A stretch of 64,000 nucleotides of DNA, taken from the NCBI GenBank assembly GCA_029582265.1, contig CM055828.1, positions 28,908,618 through 28,972,617 of the forward strand, written 5' to 3'. Under the pieces are notes generated by a model that did not search any database, was not told the DNA's origin, and saw only the letters and a list, made by a program, of their open reading frames with translations. The translations under genes and the position numbers were made by a program. The DNA comes from Zoroaster sp. YZ-2022. Lineage: Eukaryota > Echinodermata > Asteroidea > Forcipulatida > Zoroasteridae. This document shows positions 1-10,494 of this stretch, piece after piece (within the stretch, counting starts at the first letter, position 1; each line of letters starts with the position of its first letter).

Positions 1-591
1 TTGGAGTGCTAGTTTTAGATTAACCCCAACTCCCTAGGCCTATTTGCTTGTAAACACATAACCTGAATCCTCCAAAATCCTTCAATAGTAAAGCAAGCAC
101 ATGACATGTATGCACACGACATGTATGCACACATGTTTCTAATCTGTGATACATGTACATGGCCAGGGACCCTCCCTGCATGCATGGAGCAAATAAACAG
201 TGTCCACTGACCCAAGCACTGATCTTGCAATCACTACAACAAACATGGATGTACAATGTACATGTACCATGGAAAGGCAATTATGCCTAATAACCTCAAT
301 CCTCCAAAATCCTTCACTTTAGCAAAGAGCATGTAGCATGTAACCTCAATCCTTCAAAATCCTTCACTTTAGCAAAGAGGATTTTGGAGGATTTGGGAAG
401 GTTAGGGTTAAATCAGTGACTGAAAATAATACCCCCACAAAGTCCTATTACCCTTGCTGCTGCATAAATGAGTCATCAATTTTCAGTCACTGTGTTCATC
501 TTAAACCCTGCCCCGTTGAAAGTCTGCTCTGATCGCGATGATACTGTCCCTTTTAACACATGTATATTGGTGTATTTTGTTTGTATTGCAG
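1..591. other. Upstream flank / TALDO1 intron 1 (partial)
   Basis: Non-coding. It holds a TTAA-flanked MITE (20-411), then at about 415-560 a diverged foldback fragment with CAGTGACTGAAAATAA-like arms that recurs at 22790-22977 and 25982-26052. The first TALDO1 coding exon was not found here. A polypyrimidine-poor acceptor at 590-591 opens the first visible exon. Confidence 0.6.
20..411 (-). mobile_element. TTAA-flanked MITE, family C (long)
   Basis: Starts TTAACCCCAACTCCCTAGG and ends GGAAGGTTAGGGTTAA. Internal blocks CCTCCAAAATCCTTCA and GGATTTTGGAGGATTT face each other, so the element can fold. The central segment is shared with 2254-2618 (opposite orientation) and 28553-28905. The CCCTAAC terminus next to TTAA resembles piggyBac ends. 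Confidence 0.82.
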
Positions 592-3500
592 TGATCCAGC
601 AGTATAAACCCACAGATGCCACTACTAATCCATCCCTCCTCCTAGCTGCCGCTAAGATTGAGAAATATGGCAGTCTCATCGAGGATGCCATCAAATATGG
701 CAAAGCAAACGGAAGGTAGTCATATGAGTAGGAATTGTAAAGGACACAAATGTACAACGCAAATTTAAAATGATTTTCCATCCAAATACAACGGCTGGTT
801 TTGTTGGATTTTAGGATGTACTTTGATTGAGGTAGATGTACCAGTTCCATGTTCTGATGGCCGAGTCATCAGAATGTGCGTTCAAATCCTGACCGTAACC
901 TCGGTGCTTGTGTCCTTAAGCAAGACACATAACCATAATTGCTCTTCTGAACCTATGAGGGCAGAGATGATTGTTGTGTTTGATTAGCCCTGCATGCATA
1001 CATGTATGCACCAAATTGGCTGCAATTGAGCTGTATAATACCCAGGGAGCTGAGATGTTTCAGGAATGATTTATGAGCAGGAGTAATGAAGATGCCGTGA
1101 GCACCAGAACAATCCATCTTGCGATGCAATCTAGGAAGCAGCAATCTCCGAGAAATACAAAGTTAATGTTGAGTTTTGATTGAAGGAAAAATTCCTGGCA
1201 TAAGAGAAAATCACATGCACAAAAAAAGTACAGTGAAACATTGTTAGGAGAAATAACCCCCCCCCCCTCAAAAAAATTAATTAATTAATTAATTAAAAAT
1301 AACTGAAACATTGTAAAAAGAAAATAGTCTGGTTGTTTAATAGCTCATTCTCTTTTTCTTGTATTGTTTTATACAGCACACTGAAGGAGCAAGTCACAGC
1401 CACTATGGATAAGCTGTTTGTCAATTTTGGAGTTGAGATTTTGAAAATTGTTCCTGGTAGGGTCTCTACAGAGGTAGATGCTCGGTGAGTCTAACTGATG
1501 CATTGTTACCATGGAAAACCCTTAATTTCACTTGAAGGCCAAAATGTACATGTAGGATAATGTGGTGGTACAAATACTGCATGCGCACCTCACATGCATT
1601 CTTTAGAGCATTGTCAGTACACAGCATTGGTCAGTACACAGCATTGATCAGAGAAGTATTTGACTGCTTAGAAAACTGCCATGTGTCGCAGAATATAGGT
1701 ACCACCGCAGTTATGGTGGTGCCCAGTGAACTTATCAGTGGATTAACCCTCCTACATGTACTTCTGGTACCTTTTTCATACAAGTTGATCCACCATTTGA
1801 AACCATTCGCTTTTGTGGTTTTGAATGGTGAAATAACTGTACAGTATTGATTCCCCCAAATGGTTTTGAATGGTAGGTCAGCTAATACAAAACCTTGTTT
1901 GGATCTTTCCAAATGGTAGTACAGCTAATACAAAACCTTGTTTGGATACTTCTAAGTGGTGAATCAATGGACCCTCTATGCATTTGAATGGATTCGAATG
2001 GTAGTAAAGCTTGCTACCAACACTGTTCAAATGGTATCACCATGTGTGTACAAAACCAATGGGCATTTTGGTAAGTGGAAATTTTGAATGGTTTCAAATG
2101 GTCAAACAGTAGGAGGGTTAATAATGCTGATGGAGCCAATTTTATAAGCAGCAAAGAAAATGCTTACCAGATAGATTTGCTATGGAAATTTCTTTTGTTC
2201 CCAGCAGCTAAACTTATATACAAAAAATGTATACATTTTTGCAGGTAGTATGTTTAACCCTAACCTTCCCAAATCCTCCAAAATCCTCTTTGCTAAAGTG
2301 AAGGATTTTGGTGGATTGAGATTATTAGGCATACTTGCCTTTCCATGGTACATGTACCTCCATGTTTGTTGTAGTGATTGCAAGGTCAGTGCTTGGGTCA
2401 GTGGACACTGTTTATTGCTCCATGCATGCATGCAGGGAGGGTCCCTGGCCATGTACATGTATCACAGATTAGAAACACATGTGTGCATACATGTCATGTG
2501 CTTGCTTTACTACTGAAGGATTTTGGAGGATTCAGGTTATGTGTAAGCAAATGGGCCAAGGGAGTTAGGAAGGATTCAGGTTATGTGTAAGCAAATGGGC
2601 CTAGGGAATTAGGGTTAATTTTGCCATTTGATATTCTCTGCTTAGCAGCTTTCAGTGAAATTTACCCCTGATTGAGGATTAGTTATTGCCAACGTTTTCT
2701 TTTTCTTTTCTTTTCAGCCTGTCATTTGACATTGAGAAACAGATTGCCAAGGCCAAGACACTGATTAAGTTGTATGAAGAGCAGGGTATCGGCAAAGAAA
2801 GGGTCCTCATCAAACTCAGCTCCACCTGGGAAGGGATCCAGGCCGCAAGGTAAGGTACCAGACTTAAATGTCAGTCACAACCAGACACCAGACACACTTT
2901 CTGAACCGTCTCGGAAAGTGAAGGTCCCCAACACCAGACATCTTGCAGTCGGCAAATGCAAGCTTGGTGTCATTCCTTTTGAGAATCAAATCATCAAGGC
3001 GCTTGACCCTCTTCCATCCAACTTTAGATGTTTCCCTTTTTCAGTGGTTCAATTACATAATTGAATATGATGTTGTTGTGATTATTTCAGGCAGCTGGAG
3101 GAGAAGGATGGCATTCATTGCAACCTGACCCTGCTGTTTTCGTTTGCACAGGTACAGTTTGTGTTTATGATCCCCCTTCCTTCTCACAACCCCCCCCCCC
3201 CCCCAAACAAACGAGAATCAATACAAAAAAAAATCATGTATCTGAAATACTATTTTAATTGTCTTCCACTATTTCAAACCATGATAATCAATTGTTCTAT
3301 CGGGGTGTGAATGCAGGTAATACAAAAAAATCCCAATCCAACCTCCTTGTGTGGGTTGTCTTAGGGCATTGCTAAATCCAGGCCTCGACAAATCGCCTGT
3401 CCGATTGCCCGGGACACGGTGAAATTTTGTCGGGCAACCTGGACGTCTGAATGGTCTGCCCGATCGGGCAAGTGCTCTTATTGAAACACTAATGAGTTAT

Positions 3501-6177
3501 ATTACTTATTAAATAAACATTTTATCGTTTAATTCCACTGGTGATTTCCTACAAAGTGTTCAAAGCATTTAATAAAATCTAAGCTTATAAAAATCCACTC
3601 AAATTGTCGTGCATGTCGTGGTTGCGCCATCTTTAAAACCAGTTCGCGTCGGAGGCCGTGTACGTGTATACACGCAATTCTTTTTTGCACCGCAGATCGG
3701 AGAGCTTTGTATGCATGCTCGGTTGACGTGATAACGAGCCACGTGCGTAAAGTGCCACGCTCGGAAGACGTGGCTACACGCTGTGGAAGCTTCCATTGTC
3801 CTTTCGGGTGACGTGAACACGCCATTTTGGCAGTGCTCGGTGCTTCGGTTGACGTGTTATTGCGCAACAATTGTTCGACACGATAGCGGGCGGAGTGCGG
3901 CTATAAGCCAGGCACCGTGTCTGACGTCACTGTGTTGGATCTGGTATTGCGGCGCCCAGTTGAGAACCCATTTGCAAAACATATAAACAATATGCACACG
4001 CATGCGTGCTTATATCGATTCACAGTGTTTGCAGTATTTCACTCATAATTGTAAACAGGTAGGTATAAAAATCAGTTTGCAACAAAAAATGCCTGTTTAT
4101 TGTTTGAATTTTATTAACCTCTCCGTAAGATTCTGCTGTAGAAATGGGTTCTCAACTGGGCGCCGCGCAATACCAGATCAAACACAGTGACGTCAGACAC
4201 GGCGCCTGGCTTATAGCCGCACTGCAAACACGCCGCATTGGTGGTTGGGGGGGTTTGGGCACTCGTAAACCTGTTCCACACCTTTTTCTTTGTTCTCCAT
4301 TGAAATCTGTAAAGCTGGCGAATCAAGATTTCTATAGACCAATTTCCGTGCACCATTGTCCCATTGTTACTCATACAATGCCGCTCAGATAATGGAGGAA
4401 GGAATCCTTCCTCCATGCTCGGATGACGTGTAAATACGATGAAGAATTCTTTAGAGGGCTCGGTGGACTTCTAAAGACGCAACACTAACACGCCCTCCTG
4501 GCTATAATTCCCAAGGGAATCTCGCCAATTTATATGCTTGTAAGCTAAATGTGGGTGTCCCGTCTTAGTATCATTGACATAACCCCAAAAAATTCACGCA
4601 AACAAAAACGTGTTTGTGTGGGAAAAAGAAACCCGCACAGGGGCCCAGAAAAACTTTTTTATTCCAGACGCGAACTGGTTAGCTGACACAGATTTCCTTA
4701 TTACATGCATTTGTCTGCACAATCGAGGGGAGCCAAGGAAACAATCTTGTACTCATGGTTCGCTTGGCCCCACCGTATTGGTAAGGCGGTGGACTGAGTG
4801 AAGTACTTGGTAACGTTGCAGTCGGCTGCTGCACTCAGCATAGCAACACAGTTTTATGTGAACCCATTGTGGAAAAATACATCGCCGGTACTCGAGTACG
4901 GCTATAAGCCAGGCACACTTCGTGTCTGACGTCACTGTGTTTGATCTGGTATTGTGCGGCGCCCAGTTGAGAACCCATTTGCCAAGCCAAAAATAGTTTC
5001 TTTTGTGTTTCCTCTCTTGAAAACAGCTGGGGATCCACTCCATTTTGATTGTGTTTAATTTTGGCGCGACAATTAGCGCGTCAGCTAATTGAATTGTAGC
5101 TGTGACAACTCGTGTAAATATTACAAAATGATGTCATTTTTTGACGAATTGAGAATTCGTAAATGGGCCTCATACACGAAGTGCCTGGCTTATAGCCGCT
5201 ACTCGGTATCACGTGTTCAACGCACAGTGCAAGCATAAAGATGTCCATGTCATCGGCGCGCCGGTTCCGTGCGAGTGTGTGCGACGTGCATGACGGAGTT
5301 TACATGTAGGAAAGTTCAAATTTGACATACTTATTTATTCTACGATAGTAAGCCTATGTTGTCAATTAAAAAATAAAAATATGTAAGTCCAGGTTTGACA
5401 ATGTTGGCACTTAATTTGCTGATATAAATTCCTCAAAATGCATGTCTCAATTGGGTCTCTTTTTGCCGGGCAAGTTCGGGCAATTACCTCCATGGTTCGG
5501 GCAAGCAATCTGCGACCAAAGCTTGCCCGATCGGGCAATTAAGAAGAAAAAAATTGTCGAGGCCTGCTAAATCGCAAACAGCGATAAGTACAAACCCTTT
5601 CAGGTTGACATATTGGTATGGAAAAACAAAGGCATGTACATGGCGAAGTTGGAAAATTTCATAATTGCACTTTCGTTTGCGAATGTGCTCAGGTGCAAAT
5701 TCAAGCATTTAACATTTTAACCCTAACCCCCCCCTACAGGCATTTCACATGCAGCAAGATCCACCAGCAAGAACAATGGTTCTTTTGTTCTCTGCTGAGG
5801 GCAACAACGTTTCAATGAAATGTTAATGAATAAATACTCCTGTATACACCTTTTTGCCCTCCACTACAGGTTACTGTACATGTCTCATCGTATTACCAGA
5901 CAACATGAACATTGTCTGTAGAAGCCACATTTTCATTTTCGTGCTACTACCCAGCACTGTTACGACCACCTGACTGCCTCTGTTGTCTTATTGCTTGATA
6001 ATTTTTCTCCCCTTTGTGCATCTGTGTCTTGTAGGCTGTTGCTTGTGCCGAAGCAGGGGTAACTCTGATTTCCCCATTTGTGGGTCGTATTATGGATTGG
6101 TTCAAGGCCAGTACTGGCAAGGCTAGTTTCGAACTAACTGAGGACCCAGGTATGTGGTTTCTCCTAGATTAACCCTC

Positions 6178-6216
<39 letters not shown>

Positions 6217-7913
6217 TACAAGGGTCAAAATGTTGATATACTTGCCAAGGTATATCTAGTGCACTTACAAGTCAAACACTGTCAAACCTTACGTGTAATA
6301 AGTACATTTAAAGGTCAAAATGAGTCGACTGTTTTTGACTGGTAAAAGCATTGTCTGGTATTGTTCAGGGTGGTCAAAATGACAGTAAAAACCAGTCGAA
6401 AATGCCCCTGTGTGCACATTTGGGTCAACAGTCAAAACGGGCAGTTGACTGATTTTGACCTCTATAGAAACTTCCCACTAAAGTGCAGCTATATATAGTA
6501 GGAGGGTTAATTGGTCCTGAAGCTTGTCCCATTTGTTCAGTTTTACAGAAACTTTTTCTACTATCAAAGCTTCTGTGTAATAATTCAGTATTTTGTTTAA
6601 TTTAATTAAGGCCCCAAAAAAGTCTCCGAGTTTCTGGTCATCACACGCATTGTCTCAGACCCGCGCGTCGGCATTTTTAATTTTCTTTTTTACCCCCTAT
6701 GATGTCCAATTGCAGCCAAAATTGCTGGACCTACTGTGTTTCAAACTACTTTTTTCACAAGGTATGAATGTTTGCCCAATTTGTGAGGCCTGTCTTAGCC
6801 ACCGTACTTTGTGTATGGGAAATTTGGTCTAGTTCAAATAACCATGTATCATGTATTTCACTGGTTTGCAAAAAAAAGATTACCAAAAAAAAAAAAACAT
6901 GTCACCACACCGATTTTGAAGCTGACTTATGACCAGAAACCGGACACCTTTTTTTGGCCTAAAGTACAAGTGTGCTCTGCCTTGTAAATCCCCCCAAGGT
7001 GTCCAAAGCGTGACGAAGATCTATAACTACTATAAGAAGTTCGGCTACAAGACGGTCGTGATGGGAGCTTCGTTCCGCAACATCGGTGAAATAACTGAGC
7101 TGGCCGGTTGTGACTTTATCACTATCAGGTATAATGCAAACCTTGGTCATACCTTTTTTTGTATCGCATGTCATGTCTCCCAATGTTTTAAGTGAAATGT
7201 TTTAAGTGAAATGTTTTTTACTCACTGCTGGGTTTCTGTTGTTTGATTGAGGTCCGTTTGATTGATTTTTTTTTTTTTTTTTTTTTTTTTCTCTGAAGTC
7301 CCAAGTTGCTGGAAGAGTTGAAGACAACTAACGGTCAGTTGACAAGGAAGTTGTCGGATGAATCAGGTAGGAATTTCACATTTCATCGCCCCCCCTTTCC
7401 CTTAAAAAAAGTACAGCTTAGAATTTAAAGTGATCAAAGCTCTATATTATTGGTAATATTTCTCAATTGGCATTATATCAGATACATAAGTAGAAATCAG
7501 TATATAAACCAACCTTTTAAAATTTCAGCTAATTAAGTACTCATGTTTTTCAGATGCACGTAATTGGGTAAATTTACTTACAATTCGTATTCAATTATTG
7601 AAATAATTTATCATAGTTTATCATAAATTTTTAACTTCATATAATTCTGATGTGAGGCATTTAAAAATTAAAAATTATGAAAATTCTTGGAACTATTTCC
7701 AGTGTTTTTTTTTTAATGCAATTCAACTTTGAATGTTGTTACCAATCAGCACAAAGCCTAGATCTTGACAAGATCTCCCTGACTGAGCAGCAGTTTCGCT
7801 ACCTGCACAACGAGGACAGGATGGGCGTGGAGAAACTCTCCGACGGAATCCGCAACTTTGCGGCGGACGCCATCAAGCTGGAGAACATGCTGAAAGAGAG
7901 GCTGGCTAAATAA
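592..7913 (+). CDS. TALDO1: Transaldolase (5' partial, 8 coding exons)
   Basis: Exons read by phase and GT-AG sites: 592-715, 1377-1484, 2718-2849, 3091-3151, 6035-6149, 6999-7128, 7299-7366, 7750-7913 (TAA at 7911-7913). They encode about 300 residues that align along their whole length with animal transaldolase, an enzyme of about 337 residues, so only the first ~35 residues are missing; their exon must lie before the window. Transaldolase moves a three-carbon dihydroxyacetone unit between sugar phosphates in the cytosolic non-oxidative pentose phosphate pathway. Visible signatures are [12 protein letters not shown] near the start, [14 protein letters not shown], and [12 protein letters not shown], whose Lys (codon 2812-2814) is the Schiff-base lysine of the family. 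[24 protein letters not shown] and [17 protein letters not shown] follow. No frameshift or stop interrupts the reading. Orthology is very secure; exact splice borders are by eye. Confidence 0.97.
838..1107 (+). mobile_element. tRNA-Leu-derived SINE, old copy
   Basis: GCCGAGTCATCAGAATGTGC resembles the decayed head. Then come CTTGTGTCCTTAAGCAAGACAC, GAGCTGTATAATACCCAGGG and AGGAATGATTTATGAGCAGG, the conserved SINE body. The tail is mostly lost. Confidence 0.7.
1743..2121 (+). mobile_element. TTAA-flanked MITE, family B (CATTTGAA type)
   Basis: Same termini as family A (TTAACCCTCCTAC ... GTAGGAGGGTTAA) but an unrelated 379-bp interior in which CAAATGGT / ACCATTTG is repeated many times. A near-identical copy lies at 61041-61416. 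TALDO1 intron between exons 1377-1484 and 2718-2849. Confidence 0.85.
2254..2618 (+). mobile_element. Family C MITE copy
   Basis: TTAACCCTAACCTTCCCAAA at the left and TAGGGAATTAGGGTTAA at the right. The interior is the reverse complement of 20-411. A short direct duplication, AGGATTCAGGTTATGTGTAA, sits near the right end. Confidence 0.85.
3639..4678. mobile_element. Family E element nested in the hAT-like element
   Basis: CCAGTTCGCGTCGGAGG at 3639 and its complement ending at 4678 (GACGCGAACTGG). The left 30 bp match the ends of 26051 and 37369. The interior diverges and holds an inverted segment, TGGGTTCTCAACTGGGCGCC, also present at about 3950-3975 and 4955-4980. Confidence 0.65.
4392..4416. 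repeat. 25-bp palindrome GGAGGAAGGA
   Basis: ATGGAGGAAGGA, A, TCCTTCCTCCAT: 12-bp arms inside the nested family E element. Confidence 0.8.
6169..6510 (+). mobile_element. TTAA-flanked piggyBac-like MITE, family A (GTCAAAA type)
   Basis: Starts TTAACCCTCCTAC and ends GTAGGAGGGTTAA: a 9-bp inverted repeat beginning CCC, flanked on both sides by TTAA, as expected for piggyBac-like elements. It is 342 bp and non-coding. The left terminus has expanded into a (TAC)n run. The interior repeats GTCAAAA / TTTTGAC about ten times. It lies in TALDO1 intron 6, between exons 6035-6149 and 6999-7128. Confidence 0.85.
6610..6959. mobile_element. MITE, family F (GTCTCCGGTTTCTGGTC termini)
   Basis: Imperfect ~30-bp TIRs: GGCCCCAAAAAAGTCTCCGA at the left, mirrored by GACCAGAAACCGGACACC and TTTTTTTGGCC at the right. 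The interior GATGTCCAATTGCAGCCAAA recurs in four other copies (18748, 27050, 33749, 42918). It ends 39 bp before TALDO1 exon 6999-7128. Confidence 0.75.
7266..7298 (+). promoter_or_regulatory. Long poly(T) tract at a 3' splice site
   Basis: About 25 consecutive T, then CTCTGAAG, directly before TALDO1 exon 7299-7366: an unusually pure polypyrimidine tract. Confidence 0.75.
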
Positions 7914-8580
7914 GTCAATCCAACCAATCACAGAGGAAGACATCTAATGACGTATCCACCAATCACAGATTAGTCTGGTCGTTTTGAAGGGCTGTGCCCG
8001 ATTTCACAAAGTGCCAAGATGCACCTTAGTGGCTTCATGCCAGTCTTATTTGACAAGTAAATGTTTGACGCAACAATACAAATCCACAGTGAGATTGCGC
8101 ACACACTATGCATCTAATGTAAGATTAGTTTTGTGTAATTGGGCCCACATCTAAGTATTTTGAATAGGAAACAGACTGTTGGCAATTTTCTTTGAAAATG
8201 ACAATATCAATTATATTTTCTTTCAGAAAAACTGTTATGCTTTAGTTCCTTTCTCATTCACAAATTCAACTTCAAAGATTTTGCTTCGCAAATTTTGTCT
8301 AGACGAGCAACAAAATGAACTATGCGAGACATCAAACGCAATTTATTTAGGGTTTGTATGTTGAAATCTGAGTAATAACTTAAAATCACAAATACAGGGA
8401 TTGAATTTGATGCAAAGCCATTAATGAACATTACTATTGTAACTCAACATTGTAGTGTGGTAGTATTACTATGGTCATATTCTTTAATATTCACACATTA
8501 AATTGTTTTAAATCTGCACAAAACTCCATATCATAACTGGTTTAATAATTGCTTAAACTTGTTTAGATGTTTGCCCTGGG

Positions 8581-8976
8581 GGCCAGTTTCATAGAGCTGC
8601 TAAGCGGAAAAAATTTGCTTACCCAAAAAAGAATTGTCATCGGGCAAGCTCGGTGGTCGGGAGGTAAGACGTCTGCACTAGTAAGCAGGAGGTCGTGGGT
8701 TCGAATCCCGCCCGAGTCGCCTGTGTAGTTTTTTTCACAGACACTCGGAAAGCACTGAGCATACAGTGCTATACACACGTCGGTGTAGGGCAAAATTAAA
8801 TCAATTGTTTATCTCCTGACGCAAGAATTTCACCAATCTATATACCCAAAAAATGCTGCTGAGCAGATTTTCTTGGTTACCAGCTAAACTTTCATACAGA
8901 ATGTGTGTATTTTGGCTGGTAGTCTGTTTTATGTTGCTAAGCAACATGATATGCTTAGTAGCTCTACAAATTGGTC
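8581..8976. mobile_element. Foldback MITE (GAGCTGCTAAGC type) interrupted by a SINE
   Basis: GGCCAGTTTCATAGAGCTGC at the left, mirrored by GCTTAGTAGCTCTACAAATT at the right. A 187-bp tRNA-derived SINE (8636-8822) sits inside with a 7-bp duplication. An uninterrupted copy of the MITE is at 50176-50365. Confidence 0.78.
8636..8822 (+). mobile_element. tRNA-derived SINE (second family)
   Basis: The head has A- and B-box-like promoter motifs; the B box reads GGTTCGAATCCCGCC near 8697-8711. The body includes CACTCGGAAAGCACTGAGCA. AAGAATT duplicates at 8629-8635 and 8823-8829. The head is tRNA-like but does not close a clean acceptor stem, so I do not call a tRNA gene. Confidence 0.75.
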
Positions 8977-9952
8977 CCTGGGTGTATGTAAGGTTGTTAA
9001 GATGTCTTAATGTTTTTTGTACAGAAAGAAAATGCTCTGTGAATAGAAATGGATAGTTTTAAATAAAATAAACAGAATTTTCTACAACTAATTTTCTTAG
9101 ATTAATTAATAACTCGGAAGTCATGATTGTTTTCCAGTACACCCGACATTTTTCAAATGTTTCCACATTCATTATATAAACTTGATAAAGTTGAACTTAA
9201 CTTGAAAAAGAAAAGAAACGAATCAATTTATCAGAAGTCGGTGGCACATAACTGTGTATTGGATATTTCAATTTCACAAGGTAGCTTAAAAAGTTTTCAT
9301 TTAGAAACCTTAATTGAATTTATTTTTATACTTAATATACGCCTGTTCTTCCTTAAGAATAAATGTGATAATGAATTGTATAAATTGTTTAAAAATGGGT
9401 GTTGGAATCCAATATATTACCAAATCATTTAAGCCAAGTACATCAGAGTCGGCCAGCTCACTGGCAGGGCATTTACCCGAGTTGTTATGGTCAGGCACAT
9501 GCAGGCAGTGAGGTGACACTGGACTTGCCTAAAGTATGTTTTCTTGTTAAAAATGGGAACTGTTGGCATTTCAGGTATAGGTTGGAAGGGGTGTTTTCAC
9601 GTTTCTACAGAATAGCCTGATGGTGCATAGTGATTTTTTTTTAAGACAATGGATGGACCAGCATGACTAAACAAGCTGGTGTAAAAATAGTTTAAAAAAA
9701 ATTATATCATATAATTTGGTGGTACATGAATGTAGTGTTAACATGTTTATGTTGTGATCTTGGGCGAAATTGTACTAATAAAGTGAGTTTGTAATGCAGG
9801 ATTTGTTCATCTTGGGTCATAATTTATTTTCTGGCTTTTATTATCACAATATACCTTGTATATCTCCCTCCCCCTCAAGTTATGCCTATGATGAAGAAGA
9901 CCTGTAATTGGATGAGCCAAATGTTGGCTGTCATTGGCCATCCTGGGTAATG

Positions 9953-9988
9953 CATGGAGGAAGGAAAATCTATTTTCCTTCCTCCATG
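9953..9988. repeat. Near-perfect 36-bp hairpin
   Basis: CATGGAGGAAGGAAAAT, CT, ATTTTCCTTCCTCCATG: 17-bp arms. A related palindrome lies at 4392-4416. It sits 0.5 kb before NADSYN1. Confidence 0.8.
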
Positions 9989-10494
9989 GGTAATGCCACC
10001 ATACAGTTCTGTCCATAGCCCCGCCCGCCCTTAGCAATGCTGAAAAATTGGTACAAATGCAAAGCGCAGGACCGAAATAGCAACGGCATGGCGTAGCAGA
10101 AAGGCTGGACCCTTTTGGTTTATCAGTGCTATTAAATTGAAAGGCTGGATCAGTCTGTTTGGGCGCAGTTATTGGAAATAATGAAGATAACTGGTGATTT
10201 AATGTGTCGTCTGATCTTTTTTTATTTTTTTTTAATAGAGCTCGTGCTCTAGCTCTTCGTTTGGAGATAGCGCCCTCTTGCGGCACTGGATATACACAAA
10301 ATACAGTACCTGAACCTGATGATATGATGTGCATGCATGCATATATCGCATGCGCATCCACCACATATCCACACAAACACCGCTGTTATAGGCGGCCCGA
10401 CCAGTGAAACAGCAAGACCTCTAACGTTACATTGTGTATAATAGAACTCAAATAAGGTCATATTTGGCTATATTTGACACAATTATATTCAGTC

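Larger units (their letters stand above)
3379..5575. mobile_element. hAT-like DNA element with 8-bp target duplication
   Basis: Left end CAGGCCTCGACAA, right end TTGTCGAGGCCT, flanked on both sides by GCTAAATC (3371-3378 and 5576-5583). An 8-bp duplication and a CAGG-type terminus fit hAT elements. Just inside each end are several copies of GCCCGATCGGGCAA-like palindromes. No transposase is visible; the centre is filled by a family E element and inverted CGGCTATAAGCCAGGCAC blocks. TALDO1 intron 5, between exons 3091-3151 and 6035-6149. Confidence 0.78.
7914..10494. other. TALDO1 3' region and intergenic spacer to NADSYN1
   Basis: About 2.6 kb between the TALDO1 stop and the NADSYN1 start. 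Candidate poly(A) signals are AATAAA runs around 9061-9072 and one at 9777-9782; which is used cannot be told. The spacer holds a MITE split by a SINE (8581-8976), AT-rich open frames around 9127-9432 with no recognised similarity, and a long hairpin at 9953-9988. The NADSYN1 promoter should lie just before 10495; no TATA box is convincing. Confidence 0.6.

Noticed and set aside
20..411. CCCTAA / TTAGGG at element ends, suggestive of telomeric repeats
   Set aside because: Only one copy at each end, always next to TTAA and in inverted arrangement; these are transposon termini.
8641..8720. tRNA-like sequence with a good B box
   Set aside because: No clean acceptor stem, and it is bounded by a 7-bp target duplication as a SINE.
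9127..9432. 101-codon AT-rich plus-strand open frame
   Set aside because: No recognisable domain, no codon bias, and it lies in the probable TALDO1 3' region.
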